NCBI RefSeq assembly: GCF_046630445.1
Contig: NC_092341.1
Coordinates: 29,092,001-29,156,000 of the forward strand
DNA: 64,000 bases
Source: Rutidosis leptorrhynchoides
Taxonomy: Eukaryota; Streptophyta; Magnoliopsida; Asterales; Asteraceae
Reading direction: 5' to 3'
Position numbers and translations under genes: made by a program. The notes beneath the pieces are model-generated. The model was not told where the DNA came from. It saw nothing but the letters and a program-made list of their open reading frames with translations, and searched no databases. Positions 36,573-49,037 of the stretch are shown piece after piece (positions within the stretch are counted from its first letter, which is position 1; the number at the start of each line of letters is the position of its first letter).

Positions 36573-37187
36573 ATGTCTACCTCTAGAACAAGTCCCATTG
36601 ACTCACCTAATAATAATGAAGAGTCAAATGTAAATTGGAATGATTTGTGGACTGATTCACAAGTTCCCGAAGAGGAACCGGAAGAAGAGTCGGAACCGGA
36701 AGAAGAATCGGAACCGGAAGAAGAATCAGAACCGGATGAAGAAATAGAACCGGTGGGGGAAATAATAAAACGGTTAAGTAAAAGAAAATCCTCAACCAAC
36801 CGACCAAAGTTAATTATGGTCAATGCTGTTTCCGCCAAGGAAGCAAAATATTGGGAGGATTACCAATTCTCCGATGAATCGGATTCCGACGAGAATACCG
36901 ATGATGTTATAGAAATTACCCCAACTGAATTTAAAAAGGCAAAAGAAAATAATAAGGGAAAGGGCATAAAAATAGAGAAATCTAATTCCAACCCCGATGA
37001 ACTTTATATGTATCGTCAACCCCCGAAGTCCTTAAGTTGTAACAATGACCCGGGAACCTCTAAACCACCAGGTTTTTATAAACCAATGTGGACAACGACG
37101 GCTCGTATTAGGGGAACATCATATATCCCTAGAAACTTGGCAAAACGAACCAAAACCGAAGAAGAAGAAACGATCGAGTCGGAATAA
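36573..37187 (+). CDS. Acidic cargo protein of A2 (204 aa)
   Basis: Same length and repeat structure as the A1 protein (174-788): Ser/Asn-rich start, EEESEPE-type repeats, basic patch, second acidic stretch, basic C-terminal third. Ten residues differ from A1, among them Y24D, S25L and S168Y-type changes, against one silent codon change. The constant length with free amino-acid change suggests that length and charge matter more than exact sequence, or that selection is relaxed. No family is recognised. It lies 137 bases upstream of the F-box ORF. Confidence 0.72.
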   Translation: MSTSRTSPIDSPNNNEESNVNWNDLWTDSQVPEEEPEEESEPEEESEPEEESEPDEEIEPVGEIIKRLSKRKSSTNRPKLIMVNAVSAKEAKYWEDYQFSDESDSDENTDDVIEITPTEFKKAKENNKGKGIKIEKSNSNPDELYMYRQPPKSLSCNNDPGTSKPPGFYKPMWTTTARIRGTSYIPRNLAKRTKTEEEETIESE

Positions 37188-37300
37188 GATAGTTGTATTC
37201 GTGTGGTGTAATATATGTAATATAGTGTTATTATGCTTTATGATATATGTAAAAATTGCTTGTATTAATAAGTATTTTTTTTATGAAACTAACTCTTGTC

Positions 37301-37310
37301 TATTTTACAG
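37301..37310 (+). promoter_or_regulatory. Candidate 3' splice site just before the F-box ORF (A2)
   Basis: A pyrimidine-rich stretch ending tattttacag, 14 bases before the F-box ATG at 37325. It is conserved in A1 (907-916). Splicing here would place the F-box ORF first on a subgenomic RNA and skip the acidic ORF. No donor can be chosen with confidence. Confidence 0.4.
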
Positions 37311-37324
37311 TTTAAAAACACAAA

Positions 37325-38008
37325 ATGGATAGACAACCCAATATTTTAAGAGACCTACCCGGAGACATGATTGATGAAATCTTGTCTAGAGTCGGCCAGA
37401 ATTCTTCGGCACAACTATTTAAGGCGAGATCAGTTTGTAAGACATTCGAAGAACGTTCCAAGAATGTCTTGGTTTATAAGAGACTTTCGTTTGAAAGATG
37501 GGGGATATCACATTGGGAAACCCATAAGTTACGATGTGTTTACTTTGACGCATATATTGCGGGGAACCCAAATGCTATTTTACGCAACGGGTTAAGAAAT
37601 TATTTTGACTCAATATATCCGAATATTGGACTTCGTGATTTAGAAAAAGCGGCTAACATGCAACATAAAGAAGCATGTTATGCTTACGGATTAGTAATGT
37701 TCGCTTCTCACCAAAGTGAGAACAAGAACATCGGGCTACAACTATTAAACAAAACGTTTCCACAAGTGACGGAGTCGGTAATTGGGGTAAGAAATGAGGT
37801 TTTTAGATTATTACGGGACTGTTGGACATTACGTAACCCTCGTCCCTTTGATGACGTTACAACACGCTGTCTTATCAACGGCCATAACGGTTATGTTGCA
37901 CAAGACCAAGGATGGGAAGTAGTCCTAGTAAAACCAGAATGCATGACTTGTTTCTGGACGTATGAATTACGTGTCTTTATTGCCTTTGCTGAACGACTTG
38001 TGTACTAG
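37325..38008 (+). CDS. F-box protein carried by retrotransposon (At2g35280/At1g67623-like), copy 2
   Basis: 227 aa, same architecture as in A1: F-box at about residues 8-55, Sel1/TPR-like middle (KAANMQHKEACYAYG), Cys-containing C-terminus. Versus A1 three residues differ (A to V near 50, I to T near 68, P to A near 190) and 8 codons differ silently, a pattern of amino-acid conservation. Expected role by family: SKP1 binding and substrate choice in an SCF E3 ligase. The target is unknown; a host silencing factor would be an attractive but unproven guess. It ends about 300 bases before the gag ATG. Confidence 0.87.
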   Translation: MDRQPNILRDLPGDMIDEILSRVGQNSSAQLFKARSVCKTFEERSKNVLVYKRLSFERWGISHWETHKLRCVYFDAYIAGNPNAILRNGLRNYFDSIYPNIGLRDLEKAANMQHKEACYAYGLVMFASHQSENKNIGLQLLNKTFPQVTESVIGVRNEVFRLLRDCWTLRNPRPFDDVTTRCLINGHNGYVAQDQGWEVVLVKPECMTCFWTYELRVFIAFAERLVY

Positions 38009-38200
38009 CTAGAATTGTCTTCACAACTATCTTGTATCAAAGTTATTGTGTGCTATATTTCATGCTTTATGTAAAATAAGCGGTATTGTAAGTTTGTAAA
38101 ATATTGTATAAAAGTTTGAACGCAAAATATTATTACAATCAGTTTTTCATATAGAATTGTAGTAGTTGAATTGTATATTAGCTACTAAGTATGAACTTAA

Positions 38201-38217
38201 CGGGTAGGTACTACCCG
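38201..38217 (+). repeat. 17-nt palindrome upstream of gag (A2)
   Basis: CGGGTA-GGTAC-TACCCG, identical to A1. The preceding ttaa plus left half repeats the motif next to the 3' LTR. Confidence 0.75.
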
Positions 38218-38313
38218 AATTTAAACTTATAAAATGCTAATATGAAGAAAAAGCTTTTATAAATGAGTTCATATTATGCTACGAAATACTATTAACTACT
38301 CTTAATATTCTGT

Positions 38314-39183
38314 ATGATTAACTTGTTCCATTTGACTATTTTGAAGGAAATGGCACCGACTACTCGACACACCGTGAATATGAATGAAGAGGAATTCCGT
38401 ACTTTTCTAGCTTCAAACATAGCCGCAGTACAGGCTGCGCTACATACCAACAATAACCTTGGATCTAGCAGTACAGGAAATCGTGTAGGATGCACCTACA
38501 AAGAATTCACTGCCTGCAAACCTTTGGAATTTGATGGAACCGAAGGACCAATCGGATTGAAACGGTGGACCGAGAAGGTTGAATCGGTGTTTGCCATAAG
38601 TAAGTGTACTGAAGAGGATAAAGTGAAGTACGCTACGCATACCTTCACAGGTTCTGCGTTAACATGGTGGAATACCTATCTAGAGCAAGTGGGACAAGAT
38701 GATGCGTACGCACTACCGTGGTCAGCATTCAAGCACTTGATGAACGAGAAGTACCGTCCCAGAACCGAGGTCAATAAGCTCAAGACAGAACTTAGAGGGT
38801 TACGAACCCAAGGATTTGATATTACCACGTACGAAAGACGATTCACAGAATTGTGCCTATTGTGTCCGGGAGCATTCGAAGATGAGGAAGAGAAGATCGA
38901 CGCGTTTGTGAAAGGATTACCAGAAAGAATCCAAGAAGATATAAGTTCACACGAGCCCGCCTCCATACAACAGGCATGTAGAATGGCTCACAAACTAGTG
39001 AACCAGATTGAAGAAAGAATTAAAGAACAGACTGCTGAAGAGGCCAATGTGAAGCAAGTCAAAAGAAAGTGGGAGGAAAACGGTGATAAGAATCACCAAT
39101 ACAACAACAACAGCAATTACAACAATAATCGCAACAATTATCCCAACAATCGCAACATCAATCGCAACTACAACAAACGGCCC

Positions 39184-39214
<31 letters not shown>

Positions 39215-42200
39215 GCAACTACAACAATCATCCCAACAACAATAATAACCGCAACAACAACAACAATCAGAAGCAGCTATGCCAAAGGTGTGAAAAGAAT
39301 CACTCGGGGTTCTGCACCAAATTTTGCAACAAGTGTAAAAGAAATGGTCATAGCGCGGCGAAGTGTGAGGTCTACGGACCAGGGGTTAATAGAACGAAAG
39401 GAACAAATGGTGTCGGAACGAGTAATGGCGGAGCAAGTAGTGTCGGAGCAAGTTATGCCAATGTAGTTTGTTATAAATGTGGAAAACCAGGCCACATTAT
39501 TAGAAATTGCCCGAACCAGGAGAACACGAATGGACAAGGCCGTGGAAGAGTTTTCAATATTAATGCGGTAGAGGCACAGGAAGACCCGGAGCTTGTTACG
39601 GGTACGTTTCTTATTGACAATAAATCTGCTTACGTTTTATTTGATTCGGGTGCGGATAGAAGCTATATGAGTAGAGATTTTTGTGCTAAATTAAGTTGTC
39701 CATTGATGCCTTTGGATAGTAAATTTTTACTCGAATTAGCAAATGGTAAATTAATTTCAGCAGATAATATATGTCGGAATCGAGAAATTAAACTGGTTAG
39801 CGAAACATTTAAGATTGATTTGATACCAGTAGAGTTAGGGAGTTTTGATGTGATAATCGGTATGGACTGGTTGAAAGAAGTGAAAGCGGAGATCGTTTGT
39901 TACAAAAATGCAATTCGCATTATACGAGAAAAAGGAAAACCCTTAATGGTGTACGGAGAAAAGGGCAACACGAAGCTACATCTTATTAGTAATTTGAAGG
40001 CACAAAAACTAATAAGAAAAGGTTGCTATGCTGTTCTAGCACACGTCGAGAAAGTACAAACTGAAGAAAAGAGCATCAATGATGTTCCCATTGCAAAAGA
40101 ATTTCCCGATGTATTTCCGAAAGAATTACCGGGATTACCCCCACATCGATCCGTTGAATTTCAAATAGATCTTGTACCAGGAGCTGCACCAATAGCTCGT
40201 GCTCCTTACAGACTCGCACCCAGCGAGATGAAAGAACTGCAAAGCCAATTACAAGAACTTTTAGAGCGTGGTTTCATTCGACCAAGCACATCACCGTGGG
40301 GAGCTCCTGTTTTGTTTGTCAAGAAGAAAGATGGTACATTCAGGTTGTGTATCGACTACCGAGAGTTGAACAAACTTACCATCAAGAACCGCTACCCACT
40401 ACCGAGAATCGACGACTTATTTGATCAACTACAAGGCTCGTCTGTTTATTCAAAGATTGACTTACGTTCCGGGTATCATCAAATGCGGGTGAAAGAAGAT
40501 GATATTCCAAAGACTGCTTTCAGAACACGTTACGGTCATTACGAGTTTATGGTCATGCCATTTGGTTTAACTAATGCACCAGCTGTGTTCATGGACCTTA
40601 TGAACCGAGTGTGTGGACCATACCTTGACAAGTTTGTCATTGTTTTCATTGATGACATACTTATTTACTCAAAGAATGACCAAGAACACGGTGAACATTT
40701 GAGAAAGGTGTTAGAAGTATTGAGGAAGGAAGAATTGTACGCTAAGTTTTCAAAGTGTGCATTTTGGTTGGAAGAAGTTCAATTCCTCGGTCACATAGTG
40801 AACAAAAAAGGTATTAAGGTGGATCCGGCAAAGATAGAAACTGTTGAAAAGTGGGAAACCCCGAAAACTTCGAAACACATACGCCAGTTTTTAGGACTAG
40901 CTGGTTACTACAGAAGGTTCATCCAAGACTTTTCCAGAATAGCAAAACCCTTGACTGCATTAACGCATAAAGGGAAGAAATTTGAATGGAATGATGAACA
41001 AGAGAAAGCGTTTCAGTTATTGAAGAAAAAGCTAACTACGGCACCTATATTGTCATTGCCTGAAGGGAATGATGATTTTGTGATTTATTGTGATGCATCA
41101 AAGCAAGGTCTCGGTTGTGTATTAATGCAACGAACGAAGGTGATTGCTTATGCGTCTAGACAATTGAAGATTCACGAACAAAATTATACGACGCATGATT
41201 TGGAATTAGGCGCGGTTGTTTTTGCATTAAAGACTTGGAGGCACTACTTATATGGGGTCAAAAGTATTATATATACCGACCACAAAAGTCTTCAACACAT
41301 ATTTAATCAGAAACAACTGAATATGAGGCAGCGTAGGTGGATTGAATTGTTGAATGATTACGACTTTGAGATTCGTTACCACCCGGGGAAGGCAAATGTG
41401 GTAGCTGATGCCTTGAGCAGAAAGGACAGAGAACCCATTCGAGTAAAATCTATGAATATAATGATTCATAATAACCTTACTACTCAAATAAAGGAGGCGC
41501 AACAAGGAGTTTTAAAAGAGGGAAATTTAAAGGATGAAATACCCAAAGGATCGGAGAAGCATCTTAATATTCGGGAAGACGGAACCCGGTATAGGGCTGA
41601 AAGGATTTGGGTACCAAAATTTAGAGATATGAGAGAAATGGTACTTAGAGAAGCTCATAAAACCAGATACTCAATACATCCTGGAACGGGGAAGATGTAC
41701 AAGGATCTCAAGAAACATTTTTGGTGGCCGGGTATGAAAGCCGATGTTGCTAAATACGTAGGAGAATGTTTGACGTGTTCTAAGGTCAAAGCTGAGCATC
41801 AGAAACCATCAGGTCTACTTCAACAACCCGAAATCCCGGAATGGAAATGGGAAAACATTACCATGGATTTCATCACTAAATTGCCAAGGACTGCAAGTGG
41901 TTTTGATACTATTTGGGTAATAGTTGATCGTCTCACCAAATCAGCACACTTCCTACCAATAAGAGAAGATGACAAGATGGAGAAGTTAGCACGACTGTAT
42001 TTGAAGGAAGTCGTCTCCAGACATGGAATACCAATCTCTATTATCTCTGATAGGGATGGCAGATTTATTTCAAGATTCTGGCAGACATTACAGCAAGCAT
42101 TAGGAACTCGTCTAGACATGAGTACTGCCTATCATCCACAAACTGATGGGCAGAGCGAAAGGACGATACAAACGCTTGAAGACATGCTACGAGCATGTGT

Positions 42201-42930
42201 TATTGATTTCGGAAACAGTTGGGATCGACATCTACCGTTAGCAGAATTTTCCTACAACAACAGCTACCATTCAAGCATTGAGATGGCACCGTTTGAAGCA
42301 CTTTATGGTAGAAAGTGCAGGTCTCCAATTTGTTGGAGTGAAGTGGGGGATAGACAGATTACGGGTCCGGAGATTATACAAGAAACTACCGAGAAGATCA
42401 TCCAAATTCAACAACGGTTGAAAACCGCCCAAAGTCGACAAAAGAGCTACGCTGACATTAAAAGAAAAGATATAGAATTTGAAATTGGAGAGATGATCAT
42501 GCTTAAAGTTGCACCTTGGAAAGGCGTTGTTCGATTTGGTAAACGAGGGAAATTAAATCCAAGGTATATTGGACCATTCAAGATTATTGATCGTGTCGGA
42601 CCAGTAGCTTACCGACTTGAGTTACCTCAACAACTCGCGGCTGTACATAACACTTTCCACGTCTCGAATTTGAAGAAATGTTTTGCTAAAGAAGATCTCA
42701 CTATTCCGTTAGATGAAATCCAAATCAACGAAAAACTCCAATTCATCGAAGAACCCGTCGAAATAATGGATCGTGAGGTTAAAAGACTTAAGCAAAATAA
42801 GATACCAATTGTTAAGGTTAGATGGAATGCTCGTAGAGGACCCGAGTTCACCTGGGAGCGTGAAGATCAGATGAAGAAGAAATACCCGCATCTATTTCCA
42901 GAAGATTCGTCAACACCTTCAACAGCTTAA
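38314..42930 (+). CDS. gag-pol: Intact gag-pol polyprotein of A2 (1538 aa)
   Basis: Single open frame. Gag occupies about residues 1-280 (core [25 protein letters not shown]). An Asn-rich linker runs about 260-320. Zinc knuckles are at about 335-350 ([14 protein letters not shown]) and 385-398 ([14 protein letters not shown]). Aspartic protease DSGAD is near 444. RT has FIDD near 776, RNase H has DASKQGLG near 925 and YTDH near 987. Integrase has HHCC about 1115-1150 and catalytic D, D, E at about 1183, 1245 and 1282. A chromodomain-like tail lies at about 1480-1530 ([18 protein letters not shown], then FTWERED). Chromodomain tails direct integration to certain chromatin. An upstream in-frame ATG at 38314 is used here; the second ATG, at 38350 (MAPTTRH), is equally plausible. 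Confidence 0.95.
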
Positions 42931-42965
42931 AATTTCGGGACGAAATTTATTTAACGGGTAGGTAC
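42930..42965 (+). promoter_or_regulatory. 3' hairpin and PPT-like motif (A2)
   Basis: AAATTTCG-GGA-CGAAATTT at 42930-42948, then aacgggtaggtac (42953-42965) against the LTR. Same as A1 and R. Confidence 0.72.
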
Positions 42966-45900
42966 TGTAGTGACCCAAACTTTTCCATGTTTATATATAT
43001 TAATTGAGATTGATATTTACATGATTAAATGTTTCCAACATGTTAAGCAATCAAACTTTTTAAGACTTGATTAATTGAAATATGTTTCATATAGACAATT
43101 GACCACCCAAGTTGACCGGTGATTCACGAACGTTAAAACTTGTAAAAACTATATGATGACATATATATGGATATATATATAGTTAACATGATACTATGAT
43201 AAGTAAACATATCATTAAGTATATTAACAATGAACTACATATGTAAAAACAAGACTACTAACTTAATGATTTTTAAACGAGACATATATGTAACGATTAT
43301 CGTTGTAAAGACATTTAATGTATATATATCATATTAAGAGATATTCATACATGATAATATCATGATAATATAATAATTTAAAATCTCATTTGATATTATA
43401 AACATTGGGTTAACAACATTTAACAAGATCGTTAACCTAAATGTTTCAAAACAACACTTACATGTAACGACTAACGATGACTTAACGACTCAGTTAAAAT
43501 GTATATACATGTAGTGTTTTAATATGTATTTATACACTTTTGAAAGACTTCAATAAACTTATCAAAATACTTCTACTTAACAAAAATGCTTACAATTACA
43601 TCCTCGTTCAGTTTCATCAACAATTCTACTCGTATGCACCCGTATTCGTCGTACAATACACAGCTTTTAGATGTATGTACTATTGGTATATACACTCCAA
43701 TGATCAGCTCTTAGCAGCCCATGTGAGTCACCTAACACATGTGGGAACCATCATTTGGCAACTAGCATTAAATATCTCATAAAATTACAAAAATATGAGT
43801 AATCATTCATGACTTATTTACATGAAAACAAAATTACATATCCTTTATATCTAATCCATATACCAACGACCAAAAACACCTACAAACACTTTCATTCTTC
43901 AATTTTCTTCATCTAATTGATCTCTCTCAAGTTCTATCTTCAAGTTCTAAGTGTTCTTCATAAATTCTACAAGTTCTAGTTACATAAAGTCAAGAATACT
44001 TTCAAGTTTGCTAGCTCACTTCCAATCTTGTAAGGTGATCATCCAACCTCAAGAAATCTTTGTTTCTTACAGTAGGTTATCATTCTAATACAAGGTAATA
44101 ATCATATTCAAACTTTGGTTCAATTTCTATAACTATAACAATCTTATTTCAAGTGATGATCTTACTTGAACTTGTTTTCGTGTCATGATTCTGCTTCAAG
44201 AACTTCGAGCCATCCAAGGATCCGTTGAAGCTAGATCCATTTTTCTCTTTTCCAGTAGGTTTATCCAAGGAACTTAAGGTAGTAATGATGTTCATAACAT
44301 CATTCGATTCATACATATAAAGCTATCTTATTCGAAGGTTTAAACTTGTAATCACTAGAACATAGTTTAGTTAATTCTAAACTTGTTCGCAAATAAAAGT
44401 TAATCCTTCTAACTTGAATTTTAAAATCAACTAAACACATGTTATATATCTATATGATATGCTAACTTAATGATTTAAAACCTGGAAACACGAAAAACAC
44501 CGTAAAACCGGATTTACGCCGTCGTAGTAACACCGCGGGCTGTTTTGGGTTAGTTAATTAAAAACTATGATAAACTTTGATTTAAAAGTTGTTATTTTGA
44601 GAAAATGATTTTTATTATGAACATGAAACTATATCCAAAAATTATGGTTAAACTCAAAGTGGAAGTATGTTTTCTAAAATGGTCATCTAGATGTCGTTCT
44701 TTCGACTGAAATGACTACCTTTACAAAAACGACTTGTAACTTATTTTTCCGACTATAAACCTATACTTTTTCTGTTTAGATTCATAAAATAGAGTTCAAT
44801 ATGAAACCATAGCAATTTGATTTACTCAAAACGGATTTAAAATGAAGAAGTTATGGGTAAAACAAGATTGGATAATTTTTCTCATTTTAGCTACGTGAAA
44901 ATTGGTAACAAATCTATTCCAACCATAACTTAATCAACTTGTATTGTATATTATGTAATCTTGAGATACCATAGACACGTATACAATGTTTCGACCTATC
45001 ATGTCGACACATCTGTATATATTTCGGAACAACCATAGACACTCTATATGTGAATGTTGGAGTTAGCTATACAGGGTTGAGGTTGATTCCAAAATATATA
45101 TAGTTTGAGTTGTGATCAATACTGAGATACGTATACACTGGGTCGTGGATTGATTCAAGATAATATTTATCGATTTATTTCTGTACATCTAACTGTGGAC
45201 AACTAGTTGTAGGTTACTAACGAGGACAGCTGACTTAATAAACTTAAAACATCAAAATATATTAAAAGTGTTATAAATATATTTTGAAAATACTTTGATA
45301 TATATGTATATATTGTTATAGGTTCGTGAATCAACCAGTGGCCAAGTCTTACTTCCCGACAAAGTAAAAATCTGTGAAAGTGAGTTATAGTCCCATTTTT
45401 AAAATCTAATATTTTTGGGATGAGAATACATGCAGGTTTTATAAATGATTTACAAAATAGACACAAGTACGTGAAACTACATTCTATGGTTGAATTATCG
45501 AAATCGAATATGCCCCTTTTTATTAAGTCTGGTAATCTAAGAATTAGGGAACAGACACCCTAATTGACGCGAATCCTAAAGATAGATCTATTGGGCCTAA
45601 CAAACCCCATCCAAAGTACCGGATGCTTTAGTACTTCGAAATTTATATCATATCCGAAGGGTGTCCCGGAATGATGGGGATATTCTTATATATGCATCTT
45701 GTTATTGTCGGTTACCAGGTGTTCACCGTATGAATGATTTTTATCTCTATGTATGGGATGTGTATTGAAATATGAAATCTTGTTGTCTATTATTATGATT
45801 TGATATATATAGGTTAAACCTATAACTCACCAACATTTTTGTTGACGTTTTAATCATGTTTATTCTCAGGTGATTATTAAGAGCTTCCGCTGTCGCATAC

Positions 45901-46212
45901 TTAAATAAGGACGAGATTTGGAGTCCATGCTTGTATGATATTGTGTAAAAACTGCATTCAAGAAACTTATTTTGTTGTAACATATTTGTATTGTAAACCA
46001 TTATGTAATGGTCGTGTGTAAACAGGATATTTTAGATTATCATTATTTGATAATCTACGTAAAGCTTTTTAAACCTTTATTGATGAAATAAAGGTTATGG
46101 TTTGTTTTAAAATGAATGCAGTCTTTGAAAAATGTCTCATATAGAGGTCAAAACCTCGCAACGAAATCAATTAATATGGAACGTTTTTAATCAATAAGAA
46201 CGGGACATTTCA
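42966..46212 (+). repeat. 3' LTR of A2, 3247 bp
   Basis: Starts TGTAGTGACCC directly after the PPT motif and ends in CA before the ACTAG duplication. Colinear with the 5' LTR without indels. Confidence 0.97.
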
Positions 46213-46217
46213 ACTAG

Positions 46218-46758
46218 ATTCTAATACAACTACTGCTTTACTAGTATTTTTAATGGTAACCAAGTGTTTAAGATAAAAATTTTAAAATCCGAAAGAATTT
46301 AACCCCTTCCCACACTTAAGATCTTGCAATGCCCTCATTTGCAAGAAATCAGTAACAATTTAAATTATTGAGGGTGATTAGTGTGAAAATGATTAAATTT
46401 TACCAAAGTTTCCAAATATATTGGCGTTTGTTTGCTGAATGATAAATGGTGCACATCATTTGTTCATTCCGTCTTGTTGTTATTTCACATATATTTTGCA
46501 TCTTGTCGTCAAAATTAGTTGCTTTTGCTGAACTTAATGCCAGTCTTTGAAAATGCGTTGTTTTACCCTGTTGTGTACATAAGATAAACTGCAAACATAT
46601 ATACATATTTTTGAAGTTTGGTATATTACCCCACATTCAAAAATTATTAAAATCTAAGAATAAAAGTTAGATAATTATAAAAATGATTACAATATTAACA
46701 AAAGTATTAAACGTATCAATAATTACAAATTACAAAATAATAAAAAATAATAAGTAAA
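46218..46758 (-). other. 3' region of C between env-like ORF and A2 insertion
   Basis: Downstream of the env-like stop on the minus strand. It contains an AAGTGTGGGAAGGGG motif (46317-46303, minus), a second copy of the PPT core. A 78-codon minus frame (46636-46400) has no recognisable domain and is probably chance. Confidence 0.6.
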
Positions 46759-48105
46759 CTAAGGATGATATTGGTACCAATAGGGGTTCCAGGCATAACC
46801 ATAAGTGCTATAGAATGCTTCGGCAGGGTCATACGTAGGATATGGTGGCTGCATCTCTATAGACCAAGGAGGGAAGATGGGTTTCGGTGTAGGAATATAG
46901 TTTCTACCTATATGTTGGCAATGAGCTATGATTTGGTTCTGATGAACTTGCCAATCTTCAAATGCTCTCTGTCTAGCATTTTCGTATTCCTGAGAAGCTA
47001 TAAACCTATGCATTTCTTGCATCTCATTCCCCCCTCCTACATTACCTTGCTGCTGGTTTCTCTCCACCTGTGGATGTCTACCATGGTATCGTACTGCGGC
47101 GTTATTTCGCCTCTTCAAAACTTTCGCACCATGGTATACATTTAAACCTATAGTATCGCGGGGTTCCGGCTCTTCTAGTAATAATCCCCCCCGACTTATA
47201 TCCACATCGAGATATTCACCAATCAAAGTAATAAAAATACCACCTCCTATTATGCTATGTGGTCGCATCCCCCGAACCATAGCTGATAAATAATAACCCA
47301 CACAATATGGTATACTTACAGCGCTTTGTGGGTCTCGAATACACATATGGTAAAACAAATTCTGTTCATTTACTTTTTCTTTGTTCTTACCCCTTTGTGT
47401 AATCGAATTAGCTAAAAACCTATGTATCACTCTTAATTCGGCTCTATCTATATCCAAATAAGAGTAATTTCCCCCTTTGAAACGGTGATGGCTTGTCATT
47501 TGACTCCACACACCGTGTGTATCAAAATTCTCATCTATCTTTCTACCGTTTAGTATCAATCCTCTACAATCGGCAGACGCTAACTCCTCAGGCGTATATA
47601 TACGTAAAACCTGAGCCATGTCCAGTAAAGACATGTGGCGCATCGAACCGCCTAACAAAAATCTAATAAAAGAACGATCGGTTAAACTAGCTACCCGATC
47701 ATTCAACTCTATACTACATAACAATTCTTCACACCATACTTTATATACAGGTCTACGTATGGTGAATAAACATATCCAGTCATTAAAAGAAGAATTACCA
47801 TACCTCTGTACAAGTAATTCCCTAATTGGCCCGGCCAATTCTACAGCTTCTAAGGGTCCCCATTCTATGACCCTTGGTACCTCAACAACCTTAGAATGAA
47901 GAGTATGCAAACCCCGTTGATATTTTGGATAATCTATCCAAAGTCTGTCAAATCTCAGGTTCGGGTGCAACTCTTCCAAATGCATATCGGAAAAGGTCAT
48001 GACTGGATGAGGTACATCCTGCTTGTAGTAGTTATCCACCTCCTGTTGTTCCAAATTCTCAGCAGGAGCATTGCGGGCTTGGGATGAAGATTCACCCCTT
48101 TCATT
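46759..48105 (-). CDS. Athila ORF-1 / env-like protein, exon opening at a splice acceptor
   Basis: An open frame of about 448 codons matching the Athila ORF-1 type region found after pol in Athila elements: YPKYQRGLHTLHSK, FLLGGSMRHMSLLDMAQVL, then RFLANSITQRGK and IPYCVGYYLSAMVRG. The C-terminus is Tyr/Pro-rich (YPTYDPAEAFYSTYGY). No ATG opens the frame: TGA at 48120-48118 is in frame upstream, and the frame opens at TTTTGCAG|AATGAAAGG (acceptor AG at 48107-48106). The first in-frame ATG is 48000-47998. This favours expression from a spliced RNA whose 5' exon supplies the start. No clear signal peptide or coiled coil is seen, so a true envelope role is unproven. Confidence 0.75.
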   Translation of the reverse strand, partial: NERGESSSQARNAPAENLEQQEVDNYYKQDVPHPVMTFSDMHLEELHPNLRFDRLWIDYPKYQRGLHTLHSKVVEVPRVIEWGPLEAVELAGPIRELLVQRYGNSSFNDWICLFTIRRPVYKVWCEELLCSIELNDRVASLTDRSFIRFLLGGSMRHMSLLDMAQVLRIYTPEELASADCRGLILNGRKIDENFDTHGVWSQMTSHHRFKGGNYSYLDIDRAELRVIHRFLANSITQRGKNKEKVNEQNLFYHMCIRDPQSAVSIPYCVGYYLSAMVRGMRPHSIIGGGIFITLIGEYLDVDISRGGLLLEEPEPRDTIGLNVYHGAKVLKRRNNAAVRYHGRHPQVERNQQQGNVGGGNEMQEMHRFIASQEYENARQRAFEDWQVHQNQIIAHCQHIGRNYIPTPKPIFPPWSIEMQPPYPTYDPAEAFYSTYGYAWNPYWYQYHP

Positions 48106-48111
48106 CTGCAA

Positions 48112-49006
48112 AACACATCAAACACAAATTTTGTGCATCCAAATATGCATTAGTGTCAGCAAAATCATCAATCAAAATAATTACAATGACATTATCAATT
48201 TATATCAAACTTAAGCTCATTTTCATATTTTCATCAAATCTACACTTTTTCAAATAAGCATATACGAAAATGTTCGCCAAGTTCATAAGCATTCAACTCA
48301 AATAACATGTCAAAATAATCATTACTAGCAATTAAACAAGTCTCAAATGGCATTATCTTTCAAAAATCAAGTTCATGAATTTTAGACTTGAAAAAGTCCA
48401 CTTTAATTCTCAAAATCATGTTTAGGCTCAAAGTTTGAATCATTTAACTACCTAGACATGTTACACTACTCAATTTAGCAACAATTCATGACAAAAATCG
48501 GCCATAACCTGTTTATATCAAAAAGCCCCAAATTTGCTCAAGAACACAAACCCTAGATTACTCAAAATTTGAAGTTTAAGGCTTCTAATCATGTTAAACA
48601 GCATCAATTTAGGTTATACAAGCATAATACATAAACAATTTAAGCCTAATTACACTAAAAAGCATCAAAATCAAATTGGGGAAAAAATAGCTCAAGAACA
48701 CCAAATTTCGGATTAAATGGTGTTTAGGTGTAGAAATTTACCGTTTTTCTTGAGTAATTCTTAGATAGCATCCTTCTCAACATGATTTTAGCAAAAAATT
48801 TGGTGATTAACGGTTAAAAATTGGGATTTTTGGGGTGTTTTTGGGTGGTTTTTCGGGGTTATTTCGAGCTGTATTTTTGCAGTGTTTTTGGGTGGGGGAG
48901 TGAACTGATCGTTCAGCTCTTTTTATTTTTTTTTTCTGATTTTCGGTCCCTCCGCGAGTCGCGGCAAAATACACTTCAAACTCCGCGACTCGCGGAGTTT
49001 GGTATA

Positions 49007-49037
<31 letters not shown>

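Larger units (their letters stand above)
33117..46212 (+). mobile_element. Complete Tekay-like Ty3/gypsy retrotransposon A2 with F-box cargo
   Basis: 13,096 bp, flanked by ACTAG (33112-33116, 46213-46217). Both LTRs are 3247 bp; I see two differences between them (near 35500-35512 versus 45350-45361). Order: LTR, PBS, acidic ORF, F-box ORF, gag-pol as one 1538-aa frame, hairpin and PPT, LTR. All three ORFs are open and all catalytic motifs are present, so it looks autonomous and very recently inserted. It sits in the 3' region of C, opposite in direction. Confidence 0.97.

Noticed and set aside
1-46212. A1 and A2 as a segmental duplication of one locus
   Set aside because: A2 has its own ACTAG target duplication inside C and A1 lies in the D LTR, so they are independent insertions.
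46759-48111. Env-like ORF starting at TTG 48111
   Set aside because: TTG is not a usual plant start; the frame opens at a splice acceptor, so 48105 is used as exon border and no start codon is assigned.
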